Assembly (NCBI RefSeq): GCF_004348115.1
Contig: NZ_QPFB01000001.1
Coordinates: 535,978 to 599,977, forward strand
Direction: 5' to 3'
Length of the DNA stretch: 64,000 nucleotides
From: Stenotrophomonas sp. ATCM1_4
GTDB lineage: Bacteria > Pseudomonadota > Gammaproteobacteria > Xanthomonadales > Xanthomonadaceae
A model generated the notes under the pieces. It saw only the letters and a list, made by a program, of their open reading frames with translations. It ran no database searches and was not told the origin of the DNA. Both the position numbers and the translations under genes were made by a program. Shown in pieces: positions 35,606 through 44,326 of this stretch. Position 1 is the first letter of the stretch. Each line of letters starts with the position of its first letter.

Positions 35606-37228
35606 ATGCATCGTTATCTGGTTTATGTGCTGGCACTGATCCTGTTGCCGGTATCGCTGGCCCTGGCAAGCCAGTGGCCTGCCTGGTACTGGGGCGTGGC
35701 CCTGTTTGGCCTGATGTCGGTGCTCGGCACCTGGGATGTGCTGCAGCGCCGCAGTGTCCTGCGGCGCAACTATCCGGTGCTGGCGCATTTCCGCTATGGC
35801 TTCGAGTCGATCGGACCGGAGATCCGCCAGTACTTCGTGCAGAGCGACCTGGAGGACGTGCCGTTCTCGCGCCAGCAGCGCCAGTTGATCTACCAGCGTT
35901 CACGCAACGAGATGGACGTGGTGCCGTTCGGCACGCTGCGCAGTGCCTACGCGGTGGATTACGAATGGATCAACCATTCACTGTCGCCGACCAGTATCCC
36001 GCACCACGATTTCCGCGTGGTCATCGGCGCCGATTGCGCCAAGCCGTATTCGGCGAGCGTGTTCAACATCTCGGCGATGAGTTTCGGCTCGCTGTCGGCC
36101 AACGCGATCCGCGCGCTCAACAAGGGCGCGCAGCTGGGCAACTTCTACCACGACACCGGCGAAGGCTCGATCTCGCCCTACCACCGCGAACAGGGCGGCG
36201 ACCTGGTATGGGAGCTGGGCTCGGGGTACTTCGGCTGCCGTGACGAGAATGGCCGCTTCAGCGAGGAGCGCTTCATCGAGAACGCCCGGCTTGAGCAGGT
36301 CAAGATGATCGAGATCAAGCTCTCGCAGGGCGCCAAGCCAGGCCATGGTGGCGTGCTGCCAGCGGCCAAGGTCAGTGCCGAGATCTCGCAGACGCGTGGC
36401 GTGCCGATGGGCGTGGACTGCGTGTCGCCATCCAAGCATTCGGCGTTCTCCACGCCGGTCGAGCTGCTGCAGTTCGTGGCGCGGCTGCGCGAGCTGTCCG
36501 GCGGCAAGCCGGTGGGCTTCAAGCTGGCCATCGGCCATCCGTGGGAATGGTTCGGCATCGCCAAGGCCATGCAGGAAACCGGGTTGCTGCCAGACTACAT
36601 CGTCGTCGACGGCGCCGAAGGCGGCACCGGTGCGGCGCCGGCCGAGTTCATCGACCACGTCGGCGTGCCGATGAACGAAGCCCTGATCCTGGTGCACAAC
36701 ACGCTGGTGGGCCTGAACCTGCGCGACCGCGTGCGCCTGGGCGCTGCCGGCAAGGTGACCAGCGCGTTCGAGATCGCGCGCACCATCGCGCTGGGTGCGG
36801 ACTGGTGCAACGCCGGGCGTGGCTTCATGTTCGCGTTGGGCTGCATCCAGTCGCTGAGTTGCCACAACGACAAGTGCCCGACCGGCATCGCCACCCAGGA
36901 TCCCAGCCGCTGGCGGCACCTGGAGCCGGTGGACAAGGCGCAACGCGTGTTCCGTTACCACGAGAACACCCTGCGCGCGCTGCGCGACCTGTTGGGCGCG
37001 GCCGGATTGAACGATCCGTCCGAGCTGGGCCCGGAGCACATCCTGCGCCGCGTGTCGCCGGTGGAGATCCGTTCGCTTTCCAGCCTGTACCGCTATCTGC
37101 CCCCGGGTGAACTGCTGAACAAGGTGCCGGAGCATGTCGTGTTCCGCGACTACTGGGCCGATGCACGCAGCGATTCGTTCAACCCGCCCTCGCGCATCGC
37201 CGCGCTGCGCGCAAGCAAGGAACGCTGA
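35606..37228 (+). CDS. FMN-binding glutamate-synthase-family membrane protein
   Basis: A 540-aa protein with two N-terminal hydrophobic helices (YLVYVLALILLPVSLALAS and WYWGVALFGLMSVLG), followed by the FMN-binding (beta/alpha)8 domain of glutamate synthase. Seen are ISAMSFGSLSANAIRALNKG, GEGSISPYHREQGGD, KPGHGGVLPAAKVS, GFKLAIGHP and VVDGAEGGTGAAP. The cysteines of the GltB 3Fe-4S cluster are kept (LGCIQSLSCHNDKCPTGIA). It lacks the glutaminase and GXGXG domains of GltB, so it is not a full glutamate synthase; its natural reaction is unknown. The RBS is GAGG. It is followed by strong palindromes. Confidence 0.9.
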   Translation: MHRYLVYVLALILLPVSLALASQWPAWYWGVALFGLMSVLGTWDVLQRRSVLRRNYPVLAHFRYGFESIGPEIRQYFVQSDLEDVPFSRQQRQLIYQRSRNEMDVVPFGTLRSAYAVDYEWINHSLSPTSIPHHDFRVVIGADCAKPYSASVFNISAMSFGSLSANAIRALNKGAQLGNFYHDTGEGSISPYHREQGGDLVWELGSGYFGCRDENGRFSEERFIENARLEQVKMIEIKLSQGAKPGHGGVLPAAKVSAEISQTRGVPMGVDCVSPSKHSAFSTPVELLQFVARLRELSGGKPVGFKLAIGHPWEWFGIAKAMQETGLLPDYIVVDGAEGGTGAAPAEFIDHVGVPMNEALILVHNTLVGLNLRDRVRLGAAGKVTSAFEIARTIALGADWCNAGRGFMFALGCIQSLSCHNDKCPTGIATQDPSRWRHLEPVDKAQRVFRYHENTLRALRDLLGAAGLNDPSELGPEHILRRVSPVEIRSLSSLYRYLPPGELLNKVPEHVVFRDYWADARSDSFNPPSRIAALRASKER

Positions 37229-37231
37229 CCC

Positions 37232-37318
37232 CGGCAGCGCGGAGCCATGCTCCGCTGCGGTACTACCGGGAGAGCATCGTCGCGCATGGCTCGGCGCGCT
37301 CGCGACGATGTGCTCCCG
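37232..37318. repeat. Palindromic intergenic element
   Basis: Two hairpins occur in tandem. The first pairs GGAGC (37241-37245) with GCTCC (37249-37253) inside an imperfect GCAGC/GCTGC stem. The second has 19-nt arms (about 37266-37284 and 37301-37319) that match at 17 positions around CATGGCTCGGCGCGCT. On the minus strand GTAG begins the first palindrome, reminiscent of GTAG-type Stenotrophomonas REPs. The element lies between convergent genes, without T-runs. Confidence 0.6.
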
Positions 37319-37349
37319 GCAGGCCGGGATGGCGTCCGCGTATTGCGCT

Positions 37350-38588
37350 TTACCGCTGCGCCAACCAGGTGATCGCGCCTTCGGCAGCGCGCAGCCCGCT
37401 CGCGTAGCAGGCGGTGAGCAGGTAGCCGCCGGTCGGGGCTTCCCAGTCCAGCATCTCGCCGGCGCAGAACACGCCGGGCAGGGCGGTCAGCATCAGCCCG
37501 TCGTCCATGGCTTCCAGGCGTACACCGCCTGCCGTGCTGATGGTCTCTGCCATCGGGCGCGGGCGCAGCAGGCGCAGCGGCAGGCGCTTGAGCGTACGCG
37601 CCACCGCGTGCAGGTCATTGCCGGCGTCCTTGCCCAGCACTTCGAACAGCAGCCCCGCCTTGACCGCATCCAGACCCGCCGCACGGCGCAGGTGCTCGCC
37701 GAAGCTGCGGCCCTTGCGCGGCCGGCCGAGGTCGGCGAGCAGGCGTGCTTCCTCGCGGCCCGGGACCAGGTCCAGTTCCAGCTGCGCCCGGCCCTGCCGG
37801 TTGAGCGTCTCGCGCAGGTCGGCTGCCAGTGCATAGATCAGGCTGCCTTCAATGCCGTACTCGCTGATCACGCACTCGCCCTGAAGCTGCTGCGGCTGGC
37901 CCTGCAGGTCCGGCCAATGCGCGATCACCGGCTTGAGCGGTGCACCGGCATGGCGCTGCCGGAAATGCACGCTCCAGTCGATGTCGAAACCGCAATTGGC
38001 CGATTGCAGCGGTGCCACGGCCACGCCGTGCTGCTGCAGCACCGCCGTCCAACCGCCATCGGAGCCGAGCTGCGGCCAGCTGCCGCCGCCCAGCGCCAGG
38101 ACGGTGGCATCGGCGTGCACGCCGATCTCGCCGTCCTCATTGCGCAGACGCAGGCTGCCGTCGCCATTCCAGCCCAGCCAGTGGTGCTGGACATGGAAGC
38201 GCACCCCCTGTTCCTTCAGGCGGCGCACCCAGCCCCGCAGCAATGGCGCGGCCTTGCGGTCCACCGGGAACACGCGCCCGGAACTGCCTACATAGGTATC
38301 CACGCCGAGGCCCTGCGCCCAATGGCGCAGGGCCTCGGCATCGAAGCCGTCCAGCCAGCGGCCAACCTGCGCCTGCCGTTCGCGATAGCGGCTGTCGAAC
38401 AGCGGGCGCGGGTCGGAATGGGTGAGGTTGAGCCCCCCCTTGCCGGCGATCAGGAACTTGCGTCCCGGCGAGCCCTTGGTCTCGTACAGGTCTACCTGCA
38501 GGCCGGCGGCGCGCAGCCGCTCGGCGGCGAACAGCCCGGCCGGGCCGCCGCCGATCACCACGGCGTGTTTTTCAGCGGGGCTGGACAT
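37350..38588 (-). CDS. BaiN/HI0933-family flavoprotein oxidoreductase
   Basis: A 412-aa FAD-dependent protein of the HI0933/YhiN-like family. The FAD-binding motif is HAVVIGGGPAGLFAAERLR, followed by KFLIAGKGGLNLTHS, which is diagnostic of the family. VLALGGGSWPQLGSDGG and the C-terminal FCAGEMLDWEAPTGGYLL complete the flavin site. Its substrate is unknown; related BaiN acts on bile-acid steroids in gut clostridia and need not apply here. The start ATG overlaps the FKBP lipoprotein gene by 17 nt, so it is probably its operon partner. Confidence 0.9.
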   Translation of the reverse strand: MSSPAEKHAVVIGGGPAGLFAAERLRAAGLQVDLYETKGSPGRKFLIAGKGGLNLTHSDPRPLFDSRYRERQAQVGRWLDGFDAEALRHWAQGLGVDTYVGSSGRVFPVDRKAAPLLRGWVRRLKEQGVRFHVQHHWLGWNGDGSLRLRNEDGEIGVHADATVLALGGGSWPQLGSDGGWTAVLQQHGVAVAPLQSANCGFDIDWSVHFRQRHAGAPLKPVIAHWPDLQGQPQQLQGECVISEYGIEGSLIYALAADLRETLNRQGRAQLELDLVPGREEARLLADLGRPRKGRSFGEHLRRAAGLDAVKAGLLFEVLGKDAGNDLHAVARTLKRLPLRLLRPRPMAETISTAGGVRLEAMDDGLMLTALPGVFCAGEMLDWEAPTGGYLLTACYASGLRAAEGAITWLAQR

Positions 38589-39003
38589 CAATTAGTTCAA
38601 CATCAAAGACCAGCGAGGAGCCGGCCGGGATCGGCCCGGTGCGACGGTTGCCGTAGCCATACTCGGCCGGGATCATCAGCGTGCGCTTGCCGCCGACCTT
38701 CATGCCGGCAACGCCTTCATCCCAGCCGCGGATGACCTGCTTCTCGCCCAGGTTGAAGGCGAACGGTTCGCCGCGGTCGAGCGAGCTGTCGAACTTCTCG
38801 CCATGCTTGTCGGCGGTGCGTTCGTCGTACAGCCACCCGGTGTAATGCACGGTGACCTTGGTGCCGGGCACCGCTTCGGCACCGGTACCCGGCTGGGTGT
38901 CGATGCGCTCGAACGTGGCGATGCTGCCCCCTGGTGGCGGCTCCGGAGGCGTGCAGCCAGCGGCGAGCAGGGACAGCAGAAGCGGGATGAACAGACGGCG
39001 CAT
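38572..39003 (-). CDS. FKBP-type peptidyl-prolyl isomerase lipoprotein
   Basis: A 143-aa protein with a lipobox (LLLSLLAAGC, Cys the lipidated residue), so probably anchored in the envelope and facing the periplasm. The mature part is one FKBP domain: VTVHYTGWLYD, KFDSSLDRGEPFAFNLG, VIRGWDEGVAGMKVGGKRTLMIP, YGYGNR, GSSLVFDVELI. These are the active-site and FK506-binding core positions. It would help fold exported proteins. The start was placed at the signal peptide, 14 codons inside a longer frame. Its 3' end overlaps the flavoprotein gene. Confidence 0.93.
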   Translation of the reverse strand: MRRLFIPLLLSLLAAGCTPPEPPPGGSIATFERIDTQPGTGAEAVPGTKVTVHYTGWLYDERTADKHGEKFDSSLDRGEPFAFNLGEKQVIRGWDEGVAGMKVGGKRTLMIPAEYGYGNRRTGPIPAGSSLVFDVELIDVQPR

Positions 39004-39064
39004 GACGGGCTCCGGCGGAAAGGGCGTGCAAGGGTAGCGCATCACTGCCGGGTATCATGGCGCG

Positions 39065-39430
39065 ATGGCCAAACTGCTACTCAATCTGCGCAATGTCGGT
39101 CAGGACGAACGCCAGGAAGTCGGCGAGCTGCTCGACCGCAACGGCATCGCCTGGTACCGCACCGAACCCAGCCCGTGGGGGATCTCGCATGGCGGCATCT
39201 GGCTGCGCGAGAACGACGACCATCCGCGTGCCAAGGCGTTGATGGCCGACTACCAGGCCGAGCGCTCGCGACGGGTGCGCGGCGAGCGTGAGGCAGCGCT
39301 GCGCGATGGCACCGCTGAAACCTTTGGCTCCCTGTTCAGGCAGCGCCCGCTGTACGTGATCCTGGTGCTGCTGGGCATGCTGGCGGCCGCTGCGCTGGTG
39401 CTGCTGCCATTCATGCTGCTACGCGGCTGA
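39065..39430 (+). CDS. DUF6164-family protein
   Basis: A 121-aa protein with an N-terminal soluble domain (MAKLLLNLRNVGQDERQEVGE, YRTEPSPWGISHGGIWL), a charged middle (AERSRRVRGEREAAL) and one C-terminal transmembrane helix (YVILVLLGMLAAAALVLLPFML). The pattern fits the DUF6164 family, found mainly in Xanthomonadaceae and of unknown function. It is divergent from the FKBP gene (61 bp between starts); TrhO follows after 26 bp. Confidence 0.8.
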   Translation: MAKLLLNLRNVGQDERQEVGELLDRNGIAWYRTEPSPWGISHGGIWLRENDDHPRAKALMADYQAERSRRVRGEREAALRDGTAETFGSLFRQRPLYVILVLLGMLAAAALVLLPFMLLRG

Positions 39431-39456
39431 ACCCGGCCGGCCGTTACAATACGGCT

Positions 39457-40212
39457 ATGATCGTCAATACCGCCGCCTACCATTTCGTTGCCCTGGCCGA
39501 TGCCGAGGCGTTGACCGCCACCCTGCTCGAGCGCGCCGAGGCGCTGGCGCTGCGCGGCACCATCCTGGTGGCGAAAGAGGGCATCAACCTGTTCCTGGCC
39601 GGCAGCGGCGAAGGCATCGATGCGTTCTATGCGCAGCTCACCGCCGAACCGCGTTTCGCCGGCATGCGGGTGAAGTACAGCTACAGCCAGATGCAGCCGT
39701 TCGCGCGGCTCAAGGCCAAGGTCAAGCCGGAGATCATCAGCTTCCGCCGCGACGACGGACAGCCGCTGGACTACCCGCGCGCGCCGAGCGTGGCCCCGGT
39801 CACGCTGCAGCGCTGGCTGCGGCAGGGCCATGACGATGATGGCAAGCGCGTGGTGATGCTCGATACCCGCAACGAGCAGGAGTTCGCGCACGGCACGTTC
39901 GCCGGCGCGCTGACCCTGCCGATCGCCAAGTTCACCGACCTGCCGGCCGCCCTGGCGCCGCACCGCGATGCACTGTCCGACGCCACCGTGGTCAGCTTCT
40001 GCACCGGTGGTATCCGCTGCGAGAAGGCCGCGCTGTGGATGCAGAACGACGGCATGCACAACGTGCTGCAGCTCGATGGCGGCATCCTGGGCTATTTCGA
40101 GGAAGTGGGTGGCGAAGGCTACGACGGCCGCTGCTTCGTGTTCGACGAACGCGTGGCGCTGGACCCGCAGCTGCAGCCGCTGGTCGACCACGACGCCGGC
40201 CAGGCCGCCTGA
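39457..40212 (+). CDS. trhO: tRNA uridine(34) hydroxylase (rhodanese family)
   Basis: A 251-aa protein of the TrhO/YceA (UPF0176) family, which makes 5-hydroxyuridine at position 34 of tRNAs in an oxygen-dependent way. It has an acylphosphatase-like N-terminal domain (GTILVAKEGINLFLAG) and a rhodanese domain (residues about 110-215, VVMLDTRNEQEFAHGTF) with active-site Cys in SFCTGGIRCEKAA. E. coli TrhO is 350 aa; this shorter form lacks its C-terminal Cys-rich region, as other Xanthomonadaceae members appear to. It is probably cotranscribed with the DUF6164 gene. Confidence 0.88.
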   Translation: MIVNTAAYHFVALADAEALTATLLERAEALALRGTILVAKEGINLFLAGSGEGIDAFYAQLTAEPRFAGMRVKYSYSQMQPFARLKAKVKPEIISFRRDDGQPLDYPRAPSVAPVTLQRWLRQGHDDDGKRVVMLDTRNEQEFAHGTFAGALTLPIAKFTDLPAALAPHRDALSDATVVSFCTGGIRCEKAALWMQNDGMHNVLQLDGGILGYFEEVGGEGYDGRCFVFDERVALDPQLQPLVDHDAGQAA

Positions 40213-40400
40213 GACGTCCTGGCGGCCGTTGGCCGGTAGCGGCGCGGCGAGGCCGGCTCCGGGCAGGCGCATTTCCCTGCGGGCGTACACCTGAAGCGGC
40301 AGGGCAGGGGAGTTCTGCGGAAAACAGCGTTCAGGCTTCGCCTGTTCCTTAATCGATCCAGCTCCCCCATGTTGCGTGCATCGTCTTTGGAAGCCGCACC

Positions 40401-41393
40401 ATGATCCCCCTTTCCATCCTTGATCTCGCGCCGGTCTGCGAAGGCGCCGGCCCGCGCCAGGCCTTCGCCAACATGCTCGACCTGGCCCAGCACGCCGAGC
40501 GCTGGGGCTATCGCCGTTACTGGCTGGCCGAGCACCACAACATGCCGGGCATCGCCAGCGCGGCGACCTCGGTGCTGATCGGTCATGTGGCCGGTGGGAC
40601 CTCGACCATCCGTGTCGGCGCCGGCGGCATCATGCTGCCCAACCACTCCCCGCTGCAGGTGGCCGAGCAATTCGGCACGCTGGCGTCGTTGTATCCCGGC
40701 CGCATCGATCTGGGACTGGGCCGTGCACCGGGCACCGACCATGCCACCGCGCGGGCGCTGCGCCGTTACTTCGACAGCGCCGACCAGTTCCCGCAGGATG
40801 TCACCGAGCTGCTGCATTACTTCGAGCCGGCCGAGCCGGGGCAGAGCGTACGCGCGGTACCGGGCGCGGGCGTCGAGGTGCCGGTGTGGCTGCTGGGTTC
40901 CAGCCTGTTCAGTGCGCGCCTGTCGGCGGTCATGGGCCTGTCGTTTGCCTTTGCCTCACACTTCGCGCCGGACGCCATGGACGAGGCGGTGGCAATCTAT
41001 CGCCGCGAGTTCCGCCCGTCCGCACGCCTGTCGCAGCCCTACGTGATCCTCGCCTTGAACGTGGTTGCCAGCGCGTCGGAGGCGGAGTCACGCCGGCTGT
41101 TCACCACCCAGCAGCAGAGTTTCGTCAACCTGCGTCGCGGTCGCCCGGGCCTGATTCCGCCACCACTGGACGACATCGAGGCGTTCTGGGAGCCGCACGA
41201 GAAGTCGGGCGTGGAGCGGGCGTTGGCCTGCACCGTGCTGGGTGATCCGGCGCAGGTGGCCGAAGGGCTCAAGGCCTTCGCCGAGCGGCATCGCCCGGAC
41301 GAGATGCTGGTGACCGCCAACATCTTCGAGCACCGCGCGCGGCTGCGTTCGTTCGAGCTGGCGATGCAGGCCTGGACCGAAGTCAATCGTTGA
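40401..41393 (+). CDS. LLM-class flavin-dependent oxidoreductase (YhbW-like)
   Basis: A 330-aa luciferase-like monooxygenase fold protein. The N-terminus [19 protein letters not shown] and [18 protein letters not shown], then [39 protein letters not shown], are typical of the YhbW subgroup. It probably uses FMNH2 and O2, with an unknown substrate. The 188 bp upstream contains no gene; I see no clear promoter there. A REP-like element follows the stop. Confidence 0.92.
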   Translation: MIPLSILDLAPVCEGAGPRQAFANMLDLAQHAERWGYRRYWLAEHHNMPGIASAATSVLIGHVAGGTSTIRVGAGGIMLPNHSPLQVAEQFGTLASLYPGRIDLGLGRAPGTDHATARALRRYFDSADQFPQDVTELLHYFEPAEPGQSVRAVPGAGVEVPVWLLGSSLFSARLSAVMGLSFAFASHFAPDAMDEAVAIYRREFRPSARLSQPYVILALNVVASASEAESRRLFTTQQQSFVNLRRGRPGLIPPPLDDIEAFWEPHEKSGVERALACTVLGDPAQVAEGLKAFAERHRPDEMLVTANIFEHRARLRSFELAMQAWTEVNR

Positions 41394-41401
41394 CGCAGCG
41401 C

Positions 41402-41428
41402 AGGAGCGGCCTCGGCCGCGAAGCCGAT
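41402..41428 (+). repeat. REP-like element, copy C
   Basis: AGGAGCGGCCTCGGCCGCGA then AGCCGAT, between convergent genes. It shares 23 to 24 nt with copy D at 54903. The core GCGGC-CTCG-GCCGC folds back on itself. Confidence 0.7.
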
Positions 41429-41457
41429 AAACCCCTACAGGTGCTGCAGCAGGGCGC

Positions 41458-42117
41458 TCAGCCGCCGGTCCAGCGCTGGAACAGCTCCAGCACGCCGCTC
41501 ACCAGTTGCCCGGACCCCATGCCGAAGAACACGCCGCCGGCAATGGCGGCGATCCAGTTGAACAGCATCAACGCGCCGTCGCGCTCGATCAGTGCCAGCG
41601 CGAACAACAGCAGCTGGAAGCCGAACAGATAGTTGGTGAAGGGGATCGGCAGGCTCAGCAGGATGCCGGTCAGGATCAACAGCAGGCCCGTCAGGATCCG
41701 TGCCGGCAGCGGGTCGATCAGCAGCGGCAGGCGGGGCTTGAGCATCCGGTCCAGGCGCTGCAGCGGGCGGCTGATCCGGTTGAGGAACTTGTGCATCGTG
41801 CCGCGCCTGGGACCGCGCCGGGCGATGAAGCCCGGCAGCCAGGGGCGCGACAGGCCGATGATCAACTGCAACCCGATCAGCAGCACCAGCGGGCCGCTGA
41901 CCGCGCCGCCAATGCCCGGGATCGGGATGAAGGCGGGCAGGATGGCGATGAACAGGAACATGCCGAAGGCGCTCTGTTCCAATCCGTGCAGCACCTGCCC
42001 CAGCGACAGCTGCTCGGCCGGGTCACCCTTCTCGAACATCCCCAGCAGGGTGCGGATGCCCTCGTTCTGGTAGGCGTTGTCCAGTGCCGGGTCGTCCTGC
42101 TCAGCCGGTGGTGTCAT
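41458..42117 (-). CDS. ExoD-family exopolysaccharide-synthesis-related membrane protein
   Basis: A 219-aa protein with about five hydrophobic helices, matching the ExoD pattern: LSLGQVLHGLEQSAFGMFLFIAILPAFIPIPGIG, and a later LTGLLLILTGILLSLPIPFTN. ExoD was named from a rhizobial exopolysaccharide mutant, but its biochemical role is unknown. The start at 42117 has GGAAG 9 nt upstream; an ATG at 42123 is possible. It overlaps the 3' end of the CNNM gene and is probably cotranscribed with it. Confidence 0.88.
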   Translation of the reverse strand: MTPPAEQDDPALDNAYQNEGIRTLLGMFEKGDPAEQLSLGQVLHGLEQSAFGMFLFIAILPAFIPIPGIGGAVSGPLVLLIGLQLIIGLSRPWLPGFIARRGPRRGTMHKFLNRISRPLQRLDRMLKPRLPLLIDPLPARILTGLLLILTGILLSLPIPFTNYLFGFQLLLFALALIERDGALMLFNWIAAIAGGVFFGMGSGQLVSGVLELFQRWTGG

Positions 42118-43411
42118 CGGCATCTTCTTCCGGCAGGCGGTGCAGCAGCAGCTTGTCGATGCGGGCGCCGTCCAGGTCGACGATCTCGATGCGCCAGCCG
42201 GCCCAGTCGAAGAACTCGCCGGCGTGGGGGATGCGGCCGAAATAGTGCATGCACATGCCGGCCAGGGTGTAGTAGTCGCCATCCTCGGCGTCGGGCAGGC
42301 TGGCGCCGTCCATCAGCTCCTGCAGGTCGTCCACCGGCAGCGAGCCGTCGACCAGCAGCGAGCCATCGGCGCGGGTCACCACCAGCGCGTCGTCGTCGGT
42401 GTTCTCGGCCGCCTGCAGGCGGCCGACCACGGCGCCCATCAGGTCGGAAATGGTCACCAGGCCCTGGATTTCGCCGTACTCGTCGACGACCAGCGCCATT
42501 GACTGGTGTTCCTCGCGGAAGATTTCCAGCAGCTTCATCGCATGCGTGGATTCGGACACGTACAGCGTTTCGCGCAGGTTCTCGAACAGCGAGCCGTTGC
42601 CGCCGTCCAGGCGGGTCACCAGCGACTTCACCTCGAGGATGCCGGCGATGTCCTGGTCGTGGCCACGGTAGACGGGGTAGCGCGAGAACGCATGGTCGCG
42701 CATCGCCTGCAGGTTCTTCTCCGGTGCAGCGGTGGTGTCCAGCCAGGCAATGCGGTTGCGCGGGGTCATCAGGCTGTCGGCGGTGCGGTCGCCCAGGCGC
42801 ATCACGCGGTTCATCATGTCGCGCTCATGGGTGTCGATCACGCCGGCCTCGTGGCTCTCGGCCACCAGCATGCGGATCTCCTCTTCCGTGACCGACGCCG
42901 ACTCGGTCTTGCCCAGGCCGAGCACGCGCAGCACCAGTTGGGTGGAACGCGACAGCAGCCACACGCCGGGAGCGGCAATGCGGGCCAGCCAGCTCATCGG
43001 CACCGCAACGAAGCCGGCGATGTTCTCCGAGCGGGTCAGGGCGAGGCGTTTGGGGACCAGTTCGCCGAAAATCAGCGTCAGATAGGTGATCAGGGCAACG
43101 GCCAGCGCCTTGCCGGTGAAATCGGAATAGGCAAAGCCCGGGGCCAGCTCATGCAGCCAGCCGGCGATCATCAGGCCGATCGATTCACCGCCGTAGACAC
43201 CGGTGAGGATGCCGATCAGGGTGATGCCGATCTGCACCGTGGACAGGAAATTCTCTGGTTTTTCAGAGAGTTCCAGTGCGCGCTGGGCGCGCTTGCTGGT
43301 GGCGGCCTGCTGCTTGAGGCGGCTCTTGCGCGAGGTCATGACCGACATTTCGGACATGGCGAAGAACCCGTTCACAAGAATCAGGGCAAGTACGATGATC
43401 AGTTCAAACAC
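42101..43411 (-). CDS. CNNM/CorC-family membrane protein with CBS domains
   Basis: A 436-aa protein of the CNNM (DUF21)-CBS-CorC type, often annotated hemolysin-related; family members act in Mg2+ or Co2+ transport. It has an N-terminal DUF21 membrane domain (FELIIVLALILVNGFFAMSEMSVMTSRKSRLK, to about 190), two CBS repeats (SLMTPRNRIAWLDTT to near 330), and a C-terminal CorC_HlyC domain with GDYYTLAGMCMHYFGRIP. The ORF starts MFELIIV. It is followed by exoD with a short overlap. Confidence 0.92.
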   Translation of the reverse strand: MFELIIVLALILVNGFFAMSEMSVMTSRKSRLKQQAATSKRAQRALELSEKPENFLSTVQIGITLIGILTGVYGGESIGLMIAGWLHELAPGFAYSDFTGKALAVALITYLTLIFGELVPKRLALTRSENIAGFVAVPMSWLARIAAPGVWLLSRSTQLVLRVLGLGKTESASVTEEEIRMLVAESHEAGVIDTHERDMMNRVMRLGDRTADSLMTPRNRIAWLDTTAAPEKNLQAMRDHAFSRYPVYRGHDQDIAGILEVKSLVTRLDGGNGSLFENLRETLYVSESTHAMKLLEIFREEHQSMALVVDEYGEIQGLVTISDLMGAVVGRLQAAENTDDDALVVTRADGSLLVDGSLPVDDLQELMDGASLPDAEDGDYYTLAGMCMHYFGRIPHAGEFFDWAGWRIEIVDLDGARIDKLLLHRLPEEDADDTTG

Positions 43412-43686
43412 GGGCGTCTCCCCGGGTTGGTGGCAGGGAGGGCGGGTGCATGCGATGGCGGCGGGCGCTCAGGAGCGGGATCCGGCGCGGCGGCGGGGGA
43501 TAAGGGTCGTCGTCCATAGGGTGCGCCGTGAAGGCGCTGGCGAATAGTAGCAAACCGGGCCCCTTTCGCGGCAACGCCGTGTTCACATTTCTCGTTCAGG
43601 TGGGACGCGGGAATACCCTGATTGCCATCTAGTCGTCATAATTCGCCCCCGGTGCCGTCCCTCCCGCGACGGCGAATAGGTTCCCC
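43412..43686. other. Divergent intergenic region of the CNNM and DUF47-pit genes
   Basis: 275 bp with no coding content. A GC-rich half lies next to the CNNM gene; an AT-richer half (CGTCATAATTCG near 43633) lies before DUF47 and could hold its promoter, but no well-spaced -35/-10 pair is clear and no Pho box was found. Confidence 0.4.
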
Positions 43687-44313
43687 ATGTTTTCGTTGCA
43701 GACCATCTTTGGCTCCGGCAAGCAGTTCTACACCTACCTCGACGAGGCCGCGCAGGCCGCCTATGACAGCGCCAAGGCGCTGCACGGGATGATGCGCGAA
43801 GCCGATCGTCAGCCGGCATTGGATGCCTTCAAGCTCGCCCGTCTGCGCGAGCGCGCCGCCTCGGACAAGATCAGCCAGGCGCTGGTGGACAGCTTCATGA
43901 CCCCGATCGAGCGCGAGGACATCGAAGCGCTGGGTTCGGCGCTGTACAAGATTCCCAAGCAGATCGAGAAGTTCGCCGATCGCTATTCGCTGGCCGTGCA
44001 GCACCTGGACCAGATCGACTTCGCGCCGCGCGCGGCGATGCTGGAGCAGGCGGCCGGGGTGGTGGTGGAAATGGTCAACGACCTGCGCCACATGAACCTG
44101 GACCGCATGACCGCGCTCAACGAGAAGCTGCGTGCGCTGGAGAACGAAGCCGATCGCCTGATGCTGGAGTTGTACCGCGACATCTACTCCGGTCGCCTGG
44201 ACAACCTGCAGATGTTCCTGCTGAAGGAATTCTTCGAGATCCTGGAAAAGGCCATCGACCGTTGCCGCGAGGCCGGTGTGGTGGTTTACCAGATCGTGCT
44301 GAAAAACAGCTGA
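43687..44313 (+). CDS. DUF47 (PhoU-like) protein partnered with Pit
   Basis: A 208-aa all-helical, cytoplasmic protein. It begins MFSLQTIFGSGKQFYTYLDEAAQAA and contains FADRYSLAVQHL and LRALENEADRLMLELYRDIYSGRLDNLQMFLLKEFFEILEKAIDRCREAG, which fit the DUF47/PitA-accessory family. These proteins are encoded next to Pit transporters and are thought to regulate them. It precedes pit by 13 bp. Confidence 0.92.
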   Translation: MFSLQTIFGSGKQFYTYLDEAAQAAYDSAKALHGMMREADRQPALDAFKLARLRERAASDKISQALVDSFMTPIEREDIEALGSALYKIPKQIEKFADRYSLAVQHLDQIDFAPRAAMLEQAAGVVVEMVNDLRHMNLDRMTALNEKLRALENEADRLMLELYRDIYSGRLDNLQMFLLKEFFEILEKAIDRCREAGVVVYQIVLKNS

Positions 44314-44326
44314 CGGGGGCGGGTAG

